The notes beneath the pieces were generated by a model. It ran no database searches. It worked only from the letters and a program-made list of their open reading frames with translations, and was not told where the DNA came from. This document shows positions 33,360-43,693 of a DNA stretch of 64,000 nt, in pieces. How positions within the stretch are numbered: position 1 is the stretch's first letter; every line of letters begins with the position of its first letter. The DNA is from Parascedosporium putredinis (lineage: Eukaryota; Ascomycota; Sordariomycetes; Microascales; Microascaceae). The stretch covers positions 1,488,001 through 1,552,000 of the forward strand of contig CASHTG010000016.1 of the NCBI GenBank assembly GCA_949357655.1, read 5' to 3'. The translations under genes and the position numbers were made by a program.

Positions 33360-35099
33360 TCACGCGGCGGCCTTTTCGGAGAGGGGCTGGACGATGGCAC
33401 GGTTCTTGAACTTGGCGCGGTAGACCTGCTTGACGAACCAAGCGTTGATGATTTCCCACTCTTTGTCGGGTTCTTGGAGCTCAACCTATATCGTCATGTT
33501 AGGAATCATGGTACGAGGAAGGAAAATAATTTGGAGTTGAGCTGGAAAAAAAAAAAAAGAAAAAGCTTACCTCGAATCTCCTCAAGAAGCTAGGGACGAG
33601 CTTGTAAATCTCCAACAAGCTAATGTTCTTGCCAATGCACGTCCTGGACCCCATGCCAAACTGAACCATGGTGCCGTCCATAGTCTTAATCCTCTTCTCC
33701 TCCTCGGCGCGGTCGAAGCCGTCTCGGGGCAACCACCGCTCGGGACGGTACTCGTCGACATCATCGCCAAAGATTTCGGGACGGCGGTGGATGACCCAGG
33801 CGGAGCAGCCCACGATGGTGCCGCCCTTGACGAAGTGGCCGCCGATATCGACGCCGCCGGCGGGCTGATGCGCTCCATGGGCAGGCCGGGGGCGGGGTGC
33901 AGGCGGAAGGCCTCCTTGACGCAGGCGTCGAGGTACTGGAGCTTCTGGGCCTCGTGGAAGGTGACGAGACCGGAGGTGGTGTCGGAGAAGACGCCGTCCT
34001 TGGCGGCGTCGTCGATTTCCTTTGCAGCTTGATGAGCTTGGCGGGATCCTTGAGCAAGAAGTAGAAGACGGCGCCGAGGGAGATGGCGGTGGTTTCGGAG
34101 CCGGCAAAGGCCATGGACACGGCCATGGTTTGAACGAGGGTGTCGGTCATGAACTCGGGGCGGGCGTCGTGGGCGGCGAGGAACTTGGACAGCAGGTCGG
34201 GCTGCTGGGGCTTCTTAGAGGGAGGGTCTTGGCGTCGCTGACGGGGAGGATGGCGGTGGACTCGGCGGGCTTGCCGCCGGTGCCGAGCTCGGGGAGGCGC
34301 TCGGCCATGCGGTCGCGGGCGAAGCGGGCGACGGGGAAGGTGGAATCCAAGAGCCCCCACTGGGAGAGCTTGAGGTAGATGGGGTTCTTGAGGAAGAGGA
34401 GATCGAGGAAGGGGATCTGGCCAATGGGGGCGACGTAGAGGAAGAGCTTGCCGAGATAGTCGACGATGCCGTCAATGTCCTCGTTCTTCTCGATGAAGCC
34501 GTGCCTCTTGCTGTAGGTGATTTCGCCAATGACGTCAAAGGCGTAGAACTGGAGCCAGCGGGTAAAGTCGCAGCCCTCGGGGTTGTTGGCGAAGAGCTCC
34601 TCGGTCCTGTCGAGGAAGAGCTTGGTGGTGTTGTCGACAAAGGGCTCGTACTGGACGAGGGCGGACATGGCGAAGGCGGAGTTGACGCAGCGGCGGAACT
34701 GGGCGTGGAAGGTGTTGTCGGTGGTGCTGAAGAGGGAGGCGAGCCTGTGGCCCTTGACGACGCTCTGCTGGACAATGTAGAAATCGGACTTGATGAAGCC
34801 CTTGTTGAGGCCGTAGATGGCCTTGAGAGCCTTGGGGTTGGAGAAGGAGAGGGTGTTGGGGCCGAGGCGGACGACGTCTCCGTACTTGCGGTGCAGATCG
34901 ATGTGGGTGATTTCGGGGCGGCGTCCGCGCACGTCGAAGAAGCGCCACCAGTTGGTCAGCGAGGCCAAAAGGGGCCGGGGTACTTGCTGAGGCCATTGTT
35001 GTAGCGGTTCTTGATGAGCCAGGCGACCGAGGTGAAGGCCGTGAGCGCGAGCCAGTGCTCCTTGACCACGTCGAGGATGGTTTCTGTGATGCCGTGCAT
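33360..35099 (-). CDS. Cytochrome P450, pisatin demethylase-like group
   Basis: ER-bound haem monooxygenase. The ATG at 35099 gives a short luminal end and one membrane anchor (WLALTAFTSVAWLI), then the proline hinge KYPGPF. It continues with DLHRKYGDVVRLGPNTLSF, the I-helix AFAGSETTAISLG, the K-helix KEAFRLHP (ExxR), RPERWLP and the haem loop FGMGSRTCIGKNIS with the Cys ligand. The last exon (33485-33360) follows an intron at 33486-33570. The wording of the N-terminal half and the EVELQEP...WFVKQ end are typical of the large fungal pisatin demethylase/benzoate hydroxylase group, so the substrate is unknown. Bases are missing near 34967, 34213, 34022 and 33858; none affects a stop inside a motif. 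It lies downstream of and convergent with hxk3, with no evident role in GlcNAc use. Confidence 0.94.
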
Positions 35100-38000
35100 A
35101 ATGAGGGCAAGAGGGCAAGAGGGCAAGAGGGGCGTAAAAGTAGTTGAAGTGAGGAGAGGGGAGTGTGAGATGTCTTGTGACGGATGGTGAATCGTTACAT
35201 CCAACAAAGGAGCAAAGAAGAAGAGAGGATGCCGCAAGTCTCAAAGACCCTGTTGAAGGGGTGCAATGAGAGAAACCGCGAGATGGGACTCGGGTCGTGT
35301 GGTCACCGAGGAGGTTAGGACAAGAGCTCTGAATCCCTTCACCTGGAGAGATTTGGGCTCGACCTCTCGAAGGGGGACTTTCCAAGTGACCAGGTGCAGG
35401 CGAGCACAGGTCAGGTACAAATGGACGAGTGCTGATAGGTTGGTTTGTCCCTTTTGGAGTGACTTGGGACTTTTAGTGCAAGCGGTCGTCGAGTTCCCTT
35501 ATAATGCTTGCGCGCTGTCGGATCTATAAATGTCCTCTCTCTCTTTTGGTTTCTCTCTTTCGAGTCGAACCCACTTTGTGGCGTGTTGTCCGCGGAGGAG
35601 AGCGCGGCTACGGGAAGGGAATGTAAAGAGGAAAGGACGTGCCGCGATCCCTGTGCTCAACGCGTGATGGGGAAATACAGAGTCAAGGCCGTATGGGGTA
35701 GATGCCGAAGTGGCAGATATGAGAGGCCGCTTGGTGCAAGTGCGACACTCGGGACCTGGGGTGGCGAAACGGAGAAGGTAGGAGGTACTTTGCGTCTCCA
35801 AGGCCCCGGAAAGCTGTGAGAGGAACAAGGCACTTGCGGCTGGGAGGAAGAGTGAGGTAGATGTAACAGCACGGCGGGTCCCGTCTGCTGAGGAGGAAGC
35901 AAGATGGTGGGGGTGGTGGTAGAGCACGGAGTCGAGCTAAGGGACAAAGAGGTGTTGAACCTGGAGAGGCTTTCGTGCAAGGAAAGGCTGCAAGGGGAAG
36001 GGGGAGGGGGTGGACAGCAGGGGGAAGAGTGATGTTGTGAGGCAAGGAGAGGTAGGCGACGGCAGAAGCGAGGCTCCGTGAAAGCGTGAAAGCGATGGGT
36101 GAAGGACGGAGATAAAGTTAGATTAGTTTAGAGGCGTACGGTGATTCAAGCCTTCCGAAAGAAAAAGACAAGCACTTGTAAGACTTAGTCGGTGCTGCTT
36201 AGTTGACAGGGCCAGGCCGTGAACGTGGGTTGGAGTGCGAAAAGAGGCAAATGCTTAAGAGCATCGGATCTATATACGCGAGAGCATGTGGCTATTCATA
36301 TCTTCAGAGACGACTGGCGTCTCGAGGACTTTGTAAGTCACTCTGTTTCCTTTTGGGAGGGTGCGTCGTGTTGGCCTTCACTTCCCGCGACTTTCATTGC
36401 CGTCCGACCAACAGACTGCCGAACCCTCCTCGGGCAATGCAGGGTTCCCCTCTAGGGTTTTGAGGGTGGGTGTATCTTTTTTTCTTTTTTTTTCTTTTCC
36501 TGTCTTTTTCTTTTTCCCTTTCCTTTCCTTTTGGGGGACGACTGATATACCTGGCTAACTCCACGCCATTTCCCGATTCGAGAGAAGGGGAAAGGAGAGG
36601 GACTTGCAAGTCCCCCTTCCGCAAGTGGCAGAAAAAGGGGGCAAGTTAAGCCATCGATGACGGTGTCCCGGGATGGCGCCAAACAAAATGTCCATATCCA
36701 TCGAGCAATGGAGTCAAAGTGCGCCTCCAAGTGTGGCTCTTCCTAATTCCCGAGGGCGTAGGCGGCCCCACATACGCCATCGTGCCATGGGCCGGAGCCT
36801 GGGACTGGATCCTCCTGGTTTGGTTTGATTTCTGGGGTACAATAGGTTTTTGGGGTCCGCGGCACAGTCCCAGTCCTCGCGAGTGTCGTCCCGGGTCGAC
36901 GGGATTCAGCGACCGAGGGGAAAAGCGTCAACGTGGAAGCGATATTGGGCGCAGGTTCCCGACAGGAGCCACCCCGAAACCGTATTGGACGACTTATAAG
37001 TTGCTCTAGAAAAGTTTCAAATCTCCATTCTGACGTCGTCACCGAACCCTCTCCCCGTCTTACGCCAAGGCAGAGCAACCAAAATCGCCGGTCTCTCCTC
37101 CACTTCCCTTCTCAGTCAAGAGGAGGTGGTGGGGAGCCGGAAGCCACCGCCGCAAAACCTCGAGTGCCTTGGTGGACTGGGTAGACTTAAATGATGCAAC
37201 CTCTTCGGTGTGGGGAGGTGGAGGGGCCAGCTCCCCGTTTGACAAAACCCACTGGCATCGGCAAGTCGCTTTCTTCCTACTTGTCGACGAGCTTCTTCCT
37301 TTAGACCCGTCTCCCCGTCTCCCCCGTCCGCGGTCACGTCCCCTTCACCTACGGACGTGGGGCAGTGAAACCCAGGCACTGAATGAAGCCCACGGGCGGG
37401 AACGACCCCAACCAAACTGGCAACGAGGGCGACGACTGACAACCGTTACATCTAGCGAGGACCTGTCATCATTGCATATAATTGCAAGGGGGACGGGTGA
37501 CTTTTTCCTTCTGTCCCTTTTTTCGGTTTCTCTTGAATCTGCCCAAAGCGGTCCCAATCGGACGGTAAAATCTAATACTTGGGCTGTCCCAAAGCTCCGT
37601 CGACGTACTTCGTATTATTGGTTGTACTCCAGTACCTTGTGGAGGGTGGCGGCGGCTATCCAAGGAAGACGGAAAGCCATCCATTCACCGCGGCGCGGCA
37701 CTTGCTTTGACTAGGAGTCGGACAGGACAGCACCGCACGATCCATGCCGTGCTGTCCGAGGCCTGCGAGACCGATGGGACTAAGAAGAAAAAAAAAAAAA
37801 AAAGAGGCCCCATTAATATTCAGCTCGTTGCCCCTTGGCCATTGACAAACCGGCTTCGACTTGTGTTTGTCCAACACAACAAATGTGGTGCCGGGAGACC
37901 AAAATGGGTTTGGAGCGTCCTGACCATCAGTCCACATTCGAGAAATCTTTGGTACCAACGGGACTTGATTGCATCGCAAAAAAACACGGGCAGCTGGGTT

Positions 38001-39060
38001 TGCGAGTGTCGTGTGGTGCAGCTGACACTGAACGTGTGCCCAGGAAAGAATCCCGCCAGTGAACATTGAAGTGGGCTTGGGAAACATTGAAGACTGCCGA
38101 ATGTGGCACCCTGCGCTAGAAACCTTCCCCACCAGCTTATCTCGGCAGATGGGTCGAGGCCAATTCCCCTCCCCTTCGCCCTTTCCCCTCCGCCTCGCCC
38201 TTCGCCTCATGCGCGCTCTCTCCTCGCATCCGCTGAGCGTGAGCTTTGAACCCTAGTTTGCCACGGCTTTGTGTCGCAGTTGATTGACGTCTCCCTGAAA
38301 GCAGAGTCCGCTTTTTCCCCAACCCCCATTACGACTCGGGATCTTCCTTCCCACCCTCGTGACAGGAGTCTTTTGGTATTATCGCTCCCGGAACAGAAAA
38401 ACTTGGCCCAAAGGGCGAAATAGCATCTGCCGAAAGTCACCGCTCCCTCATAATCCCCTTTCCGGGACAAAATCCTCCCTCACCGCGAGCCACTTCCCCA
38501 ATTTTTCTGGCCTTGCCCCCATTACCCCAATTGGAGAAAGGACCGGTCGTTGACGCTTGGGGTGAGTTTTCCGCAATCCTTTCTCGGCCATCGTTATTTG
38601 AATATCATCGCCCTTCTTCAACACATTGTGTGAGGTATGCTCGGCAGGCCTTTTTAGTCTACATAAAATTGGGAACTTATTGCCAAGTGCAAATGCGATT
38701 CTCACTAGAGCAGCTGAAAGTAAGGAGGCTTCTGTTTTTATCTTCTCCTTTTTCTCTGGGTTCATCTTCATCTTTTGGGCCCATCCATCCCCCGAGCGAC
38801 AGAGAGACCCGATGTAGTCTTAAAAGAGCTCTGTAATAGCAAGCCGAGTTGCACAGACAAACCGATCTACTTACGTCGTTGCGGACGTTATAAACCCAAC
38901 TCAAGGGTGACTTGCTATCATTATTATCACCTTGTAATGTCTACTACATGTATCTATCCATCGAGTGAGTGATCACAAACTAAATAAGAAAGAAGTCACT
39001 TACATGAACGAAACAAGAAAAACCGGGTGGATGAAAGGGAAAAAAAAAAAAGAGCGAAGG
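35100..39060. other. 4-kb spacer upstream of the P450 gene
   Basis: The first kilobase is GA-rich on the plus strand (CT-rich on the coding strand of the P450) and should hold its promoter and 5' UTR. The rest has only low-complexity or mutually antisense frames. No gene is recognised. Confidence 0.5.
35103..35126 (+). repeat. Tandem GAGGGCAA x3 in the P450 5' leader
   Basis: An 8-base unit is repeated exactly three times, starting 4 bases upstream of the P450 start codon. Confidence 0.85.
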
Positions 39061-39174
39061 GGCCGTTCCGGGGATTGAACCCGGGGCCTCGCGCAATTGA
39101 GGAGAAAGGTCAACCAATGAAAGCCGCCATTTCCTAAACCCAAAGCGCGAATCATACCACTAGACCAAACGGCC
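39061..39174 (-). tRNA. tRNA-Pro (TGG) with a 43-nt intron
   Basis: On the minus strand the acceptor arm GGCCGTT pairs with AACGGCC. The A box TGGTCTAGTGG and B box GGTTCAATCCC are intact. The anticodon stem CGCGC/GCGCG closes the loop TTTGGG-T with anticodon TGG. The intron 39096-39138 lies one base 3' of the anticodon, the standard position for eukaryotic tRNA introns. CCA is not encoded. Confidence 0.95.
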
Positions 39175-39782
39175 GCTCGTTGGATAATCCGACCACTAGT
39201 TTCATACTATACACTAACCACGTCGCCGGGGAACGCAAAAGCGATTGTCGCAATTCCTTGCTCGACCTCTCGCCTCAGCCCGTAGCTTTTACACACTTTC
39301 AAGCAAGACAAACAAGCCTTTTGGTCTCGGGAAGAAGAAAGAATAAAAAAGAGATAGAAAAGGGAATAGCCGATTAATCAAGTCAAGTGAAGATGAGTTT
39401 TTATCAGAATAAAACATTTAAATTGATCAGATATTCCACAGTGCAAGTGGCAACAGCATCAACAAGAGGGTATCTCGAATCCCATCCAACCCTTAATCGT
39501 CCACGCAAAACAAAAACGCACTCAACTGCACTACACTTGGGATAGTTCGCCCTTTCCAAATCGGAAAAATAAAAGTACTAACTCCGGCCCGCAACTTCTT
39601 CGTGGAAGAGCGAGGAAAAGGCACAATAAAAAAGAAAAAGAAACAAGGATCAACACGGGCGAGCGGAGACATATTACAACAAGATAGGTACAACTAGAGG
39701 AAGAAGCTCCCGTCAATCCTCATCGCGGGACAGCTTATACTACCCCGCAAACGTTGTGGATTATAGTAAAGGTGAAGTCGGA
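39175..39782. other. Spacer between the tRNA gene and the coiled-coil gene
   Basis: About 600 AT-rich bases that include the 3' UTR of the coiled-coil gene. Nothing else is seen. Confidence 0.6.
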
Positions 39783-42700
39783 CTAAGCAGACTGTTTGAT
39801 GTCCGTGATCGAGTTGAGCATCCTGTGTTACCTCGTTAGCGGACCCAGCCCACTCACCCTGACCGGTTGATCGAAGCCGTGACTTACTCTCGGTTACGCT
39901 CCCTAATGTCAGACTCGACCGAGTCCATCTGCTTGGCAGTTACTCTAGCTTTTGCCAGCTACAATCAAGTCAACAGACGACAACAGTTAGCCAACAAAAA
40001 ATTCTTCACAAAGAGGCAGCGCCATCACCTTCTCCCCAAGGGAGGCTGCGCATCAAGAACGAAGCGTGAGGCAGGGGGCGCTCGCACCGAAGCTAATGCG
40101 GCAGATGAATAGTCATTTTCCTCACCTTCAGCCGCGGCGGTCTCGTTCTCGGCGTCGGCGTCAACCGTCTTGTCCTTTGGGGCCGCAGCCGCGTTGGCCT
40201 GCACAACGTGAGTTAGTCTAGCCGTCGGTGGGGCTTGGGGCTGTCTACTCTCGAGCATCGCTCCGGTCACGGAAAGCGGCAAGTGGGAAGCAAGAGTCAT
40301 CACTTACCTTTGCCTCCGCAATTTCAGCATCCTTCACTTTGAGCAGCGCGTCGAGCTCATCAACCACCTTTTCCTTCTCCTCCACCTTCTTCTCGAGCGC
40401 CTCGAGCGACTCTTGGAGATCCTTGGTCTTCTTTTGTTCCGATTCGATGAGCTCCGTCATCGCGTGGTGCATCTCTTCGTAGTCGGCCCTGGCCAACTTG
40501 GTTTTGGCGTCCGTATCGAGCCTTTGCGCCTCCAATTCCTTCTCAGCCACCTCAACGTCGAGCTTGAGGTTGGAGAGCTCTCCTGGACGGCTGCAAGCTG
40601 GGTTTCGTGCGCCTCCTTCTGGGATTGAAGAGTTTCCTTGAGGGCGTCAAGTTCCGAGGTGTCGGGCTTCACGTTGCGGGACGCGTCGAGGTCAGCCTGG
40701 GCAACGGCACGTTCCATCTTCTCATGCGCTAGCTGCTGGCCGAGGTCCTCCGCGTCGGCTTGAACCTTGCTCAGAGTTTCCTTCACAGTCTCAAGCTCCT
40801 GAGCAGCGGCCTAGGAGATTTTTACCTCATGTTAGCAAATCATCCACAGGAAATAGCAGCTGTTCCAGCACGATTCTTCACGTCTAGGGTTCAGTTGTCG
40901 TCGTCCTACATGATGCTTACCTGATACTTGGTGCTCTCGCTCGTGAGAGCAGCGAGCCTATTCTCGTGCTCGGCCGTCAGCTCGTCGAGGGTCTTCGCTT
41001 GCGTCTCCTTGAGCAGGGCAATGGTCTCAGCCTGGGACGCAGCATCCTCCGCCGACTGCTTCTTCAAAGCTTCTATCGCTTCCGCGTTGAGCGAAATGAG
41101 CTTCTCCACTTCCACTGCGTGCGACGATTCAAGCTCCTGCTTGGCAGCTTCTAGAGCGGACGCAAGATCGGCCTGGGCCTTCTCAACCTCCGCCTTGGCC
41201 TCCGAGAGGTCCTTCTTTAGGCTCTCGATTTCAGCGCCATGCGCACTGGCTCCAGACTCAGCTCGGGCCACAGCAGCCTCGAGATCAGCCTTGAGGCTCT
41301 CAATCTCAGCGCTGTGCGCACCCGCGCTCGCCTCAACCTGGGATTGGGCAGCAAGGATCTGAGCCTGGGCCGCTTCGGCATCTGCTTGGGCAGCCTCAAG
41401 GTCCTTCATCAGCTTCTCGATAGTGGCTGTCTGAGCGCTTGTGCTAGCTGCAGCATCGGCTTGGGCTTCGCTGAGAGCCTGCTTGAGCTGCTCAACTTCA
41501 GCCGCATGGGCGCTGTCGCCGGTTTCCCTGGTTTTGGCAAGCTCCTGCTCATGGGTAGCAACGAGGTCTTGCTTCTCTGCGTCGCTCGCCTTCTTCAGCT
41601 CCTCAAGAATCGCGGCATGCGAAGTGGCAAGAGCGTCGAGCTCCTTTGCGAGAGCGGCCTCGCTTTCCGTCTTGAGAACGTCAATTTGCTTGGCGTGGCT
41701 CTCCTTCAATTCGCCCATGGTAGTCTCAAGGGCCCCTTCGGCGGTATGACGGGCACCGTGGAGCTCCTCGGCGTGGCTTGCTTGGAGAGCAGCAAGATCC
41801 TTTTGGAACTCCTCTTCACGCACCTTGAGAGCGGCTACTGCGGCCTCGTGTTCCTTTGTCGCGGCTTCAAGGGCTTGCTTGTGGCTCTCCGCGGCGGTGG
41901 CGTGGGAGTCAGTGAGCTCGTTATGCTTCACCTCGAGTTCCTGGAATTTGCGCTTGAAGAAGGCGTCGCCCCTCAGGCTCTCAATCTCATCCTCGTAATC
42001 CTGAGAAACCTGCTTCAGCTGTTCTTCATGCTTCCTCATAACTTCCTTGAGATTCTCGTCCTTTGCGCTAACTTCTTGTTGGGCGGTAGCAGCCTTCTCC
42101 TCCCAGGCCGCAAGCTTCTCGTTGGACGCATCCAGCTCAACCTTGACGGCGCTGAGTTGTGCTTCAAGCTCGGACAGCTTTGCCTTTGATTCCTCGAGCT
42201 CCGCAGCCTTTGCTTCAAGCTCAGCCTCGGCCGCCTGGGAAGCTTTTCCAGCATCTTCCACCTTGGTGGAGAGCTCGGACACCTGGGCCTCGAGGGTAGC
42301 AACCTTGGTAGAGTGTTCTTCGGCGGAGGCTGCGGCGCTAGCGGTGTGGTTGGCTTCAAGGCTAGCTTGAGACGCGGTGAGCTCGTCGACCTTTGCTGAA
42401 GCTCGGCGAGGGCGGATTCGTGCCCAGCCTTTAGAGCAGCAACAACCTGTGCACTGTCGGAGGAATCAGCAGAGAGCTTCTCCAGCTCCGTAGCATGCTG
42501 TGCCTGCAGGGCCTGGATGGCACTAGAATGCTCTTCCACAATCTTGTTGAGGGCGGCCTCGGACTCGCTCAACTTCTCAGCGTGCGCCGCCTCCAAAGCG
42601 TCGATGCTCTGCTTTAGGGAAGCAAGTTCGGCTTCGGCAGCCTCCTTGGCGGCAACAAGGTCAGAGTACTGCACCTTCTGCTCTTCGAGGCTAGCTTCGG

Positions 42701-43693
42701 CGGTCTGGAGCTTCTCGTTCGCAGCCGCGACCTGGCCTTCGAGATCCGCGATGGCGCTCTCGTGCTCCGCCTTGAGCTCGGAGATGTGATCCGCATGCTG
42801 GCTTCGAATCGTTTCCTCGGCTGTCTTTACACCGGCTTCATCAGCCTGCACCTGCTGGCCAAGTTCGTTGACCTTGTCTTCGGCAGTCTGGACCTGGGCT
42901 TTGAGGGATTCAATTTCCGACTCCTTTTCAGCCAACTTGGCCTTAAGGCCTTCGAGCTCCTCAGCAGAGGCACCGGCAACGGACTTGGCGGCGGAGGAAC
43001 CAACAGCGCTGGTACCACTGGCGATGGAGAGCCTCTTTCTCGCTTCAGCAACGACCCCGGTGGCAGCGGGACGCGTTCTGGTGGCGGAGGCGGTCCCAGC
43101 AGCCGCCGGAGCGCCAGAGGCAGCTGTTCTTGTAGAAGTCGTGCCGGCAGCGGATCTTGGTGACGCAGAAGCAGTCCCTGTCGCGGCGCGTCTTGCGGTG
43201 CTCGCAGCGGAGGGAGCAGTGGCAGTACCAGTCCCGGGCTTTCGCTCGGCTGTCCTCGCTGGGGAAGCCGAGCTTACGGCACCAGAGACGGCCGAGGTGC
43301 GACGGGCGCTAGAAGCCAAAGTGCGCTTCTTGCTCTCATCCTCCGACGCAGAGATAGAAGGGCGGGAGCGGTGAGTCGCGATAGAACTAGAGGTTGTCGG
43401 TCGACGGACAGAAGAGGAGACGGGGGACGAGTGGGAGGCTTGCTAAGACCGCCCGCAGCCCGAGCGGTCGCGGAAGCTGTGGGCTTGGCGGCAGCCGATG
43501 CGCCGGTAACGGGGCGGCGAACACCGGTGGTAGTCTTGGAAGCGGTGCCCGTTGTGGGTGTCGTCTTGGGCTTGGTCGTTCCGTTCGTCGTGGAAGGTGG
43601 CGACGAGGGGGCCGGGCTGGATTCGGTAGGAACAGGGCCAGCGGGGGCAGCTTCGTCGTGGGAAACGACTTCGAAACTCTCGTTGTCGGCCAT
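39783..43693 (-). CDS. Large coiled-coil protein (of the kind labelled M protein repeat protein in fungal genomes)
   Basis: About 1,170 residues. Exons: 43693-40921, 40810-40308, 40198-40126, 39942-39888, 39822-39783. The N terminus is acidic (MADNESFEVVSHDEAAP), then comes a Ser/Thr/Ala/Pro-rich low-complexity stretch of about 200 residues. From about 42950 down to 40310 the protein is nearly pure coiled coil in Glu/Ala/Lys/Leu heptads, with local repeats of the type HSAEIESLKADLEAA/HGAEIESLKKDLSEA. The database label reflects composition only, not kinship to bacterial M protein. The short last exons encode VTAKQMDSVESDIRERNRE and MLNSITDIKQSA, a compact end that needs two small introns (39943-40125, 39823-39887) with exact phase. 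Frame changes near 43370, 42405 and 40590 each equal one missing base. Function unknown; a scaffold or membrane-tether role is possible. Confidence 0.85.

Noticed and set aside
34501..35004. Open frame on the plus strand opposite the P450 gene
   Set aside because: Antisense shadow; the P450 motifs are on the minus strand.
41239..42189. 316-codon open frame on the plus strand
   Set aside because: It is antisense to the coiled-coil gene and made of Leu/Ser/Gly runs, the complement of Glu/Lys/Ala codons.
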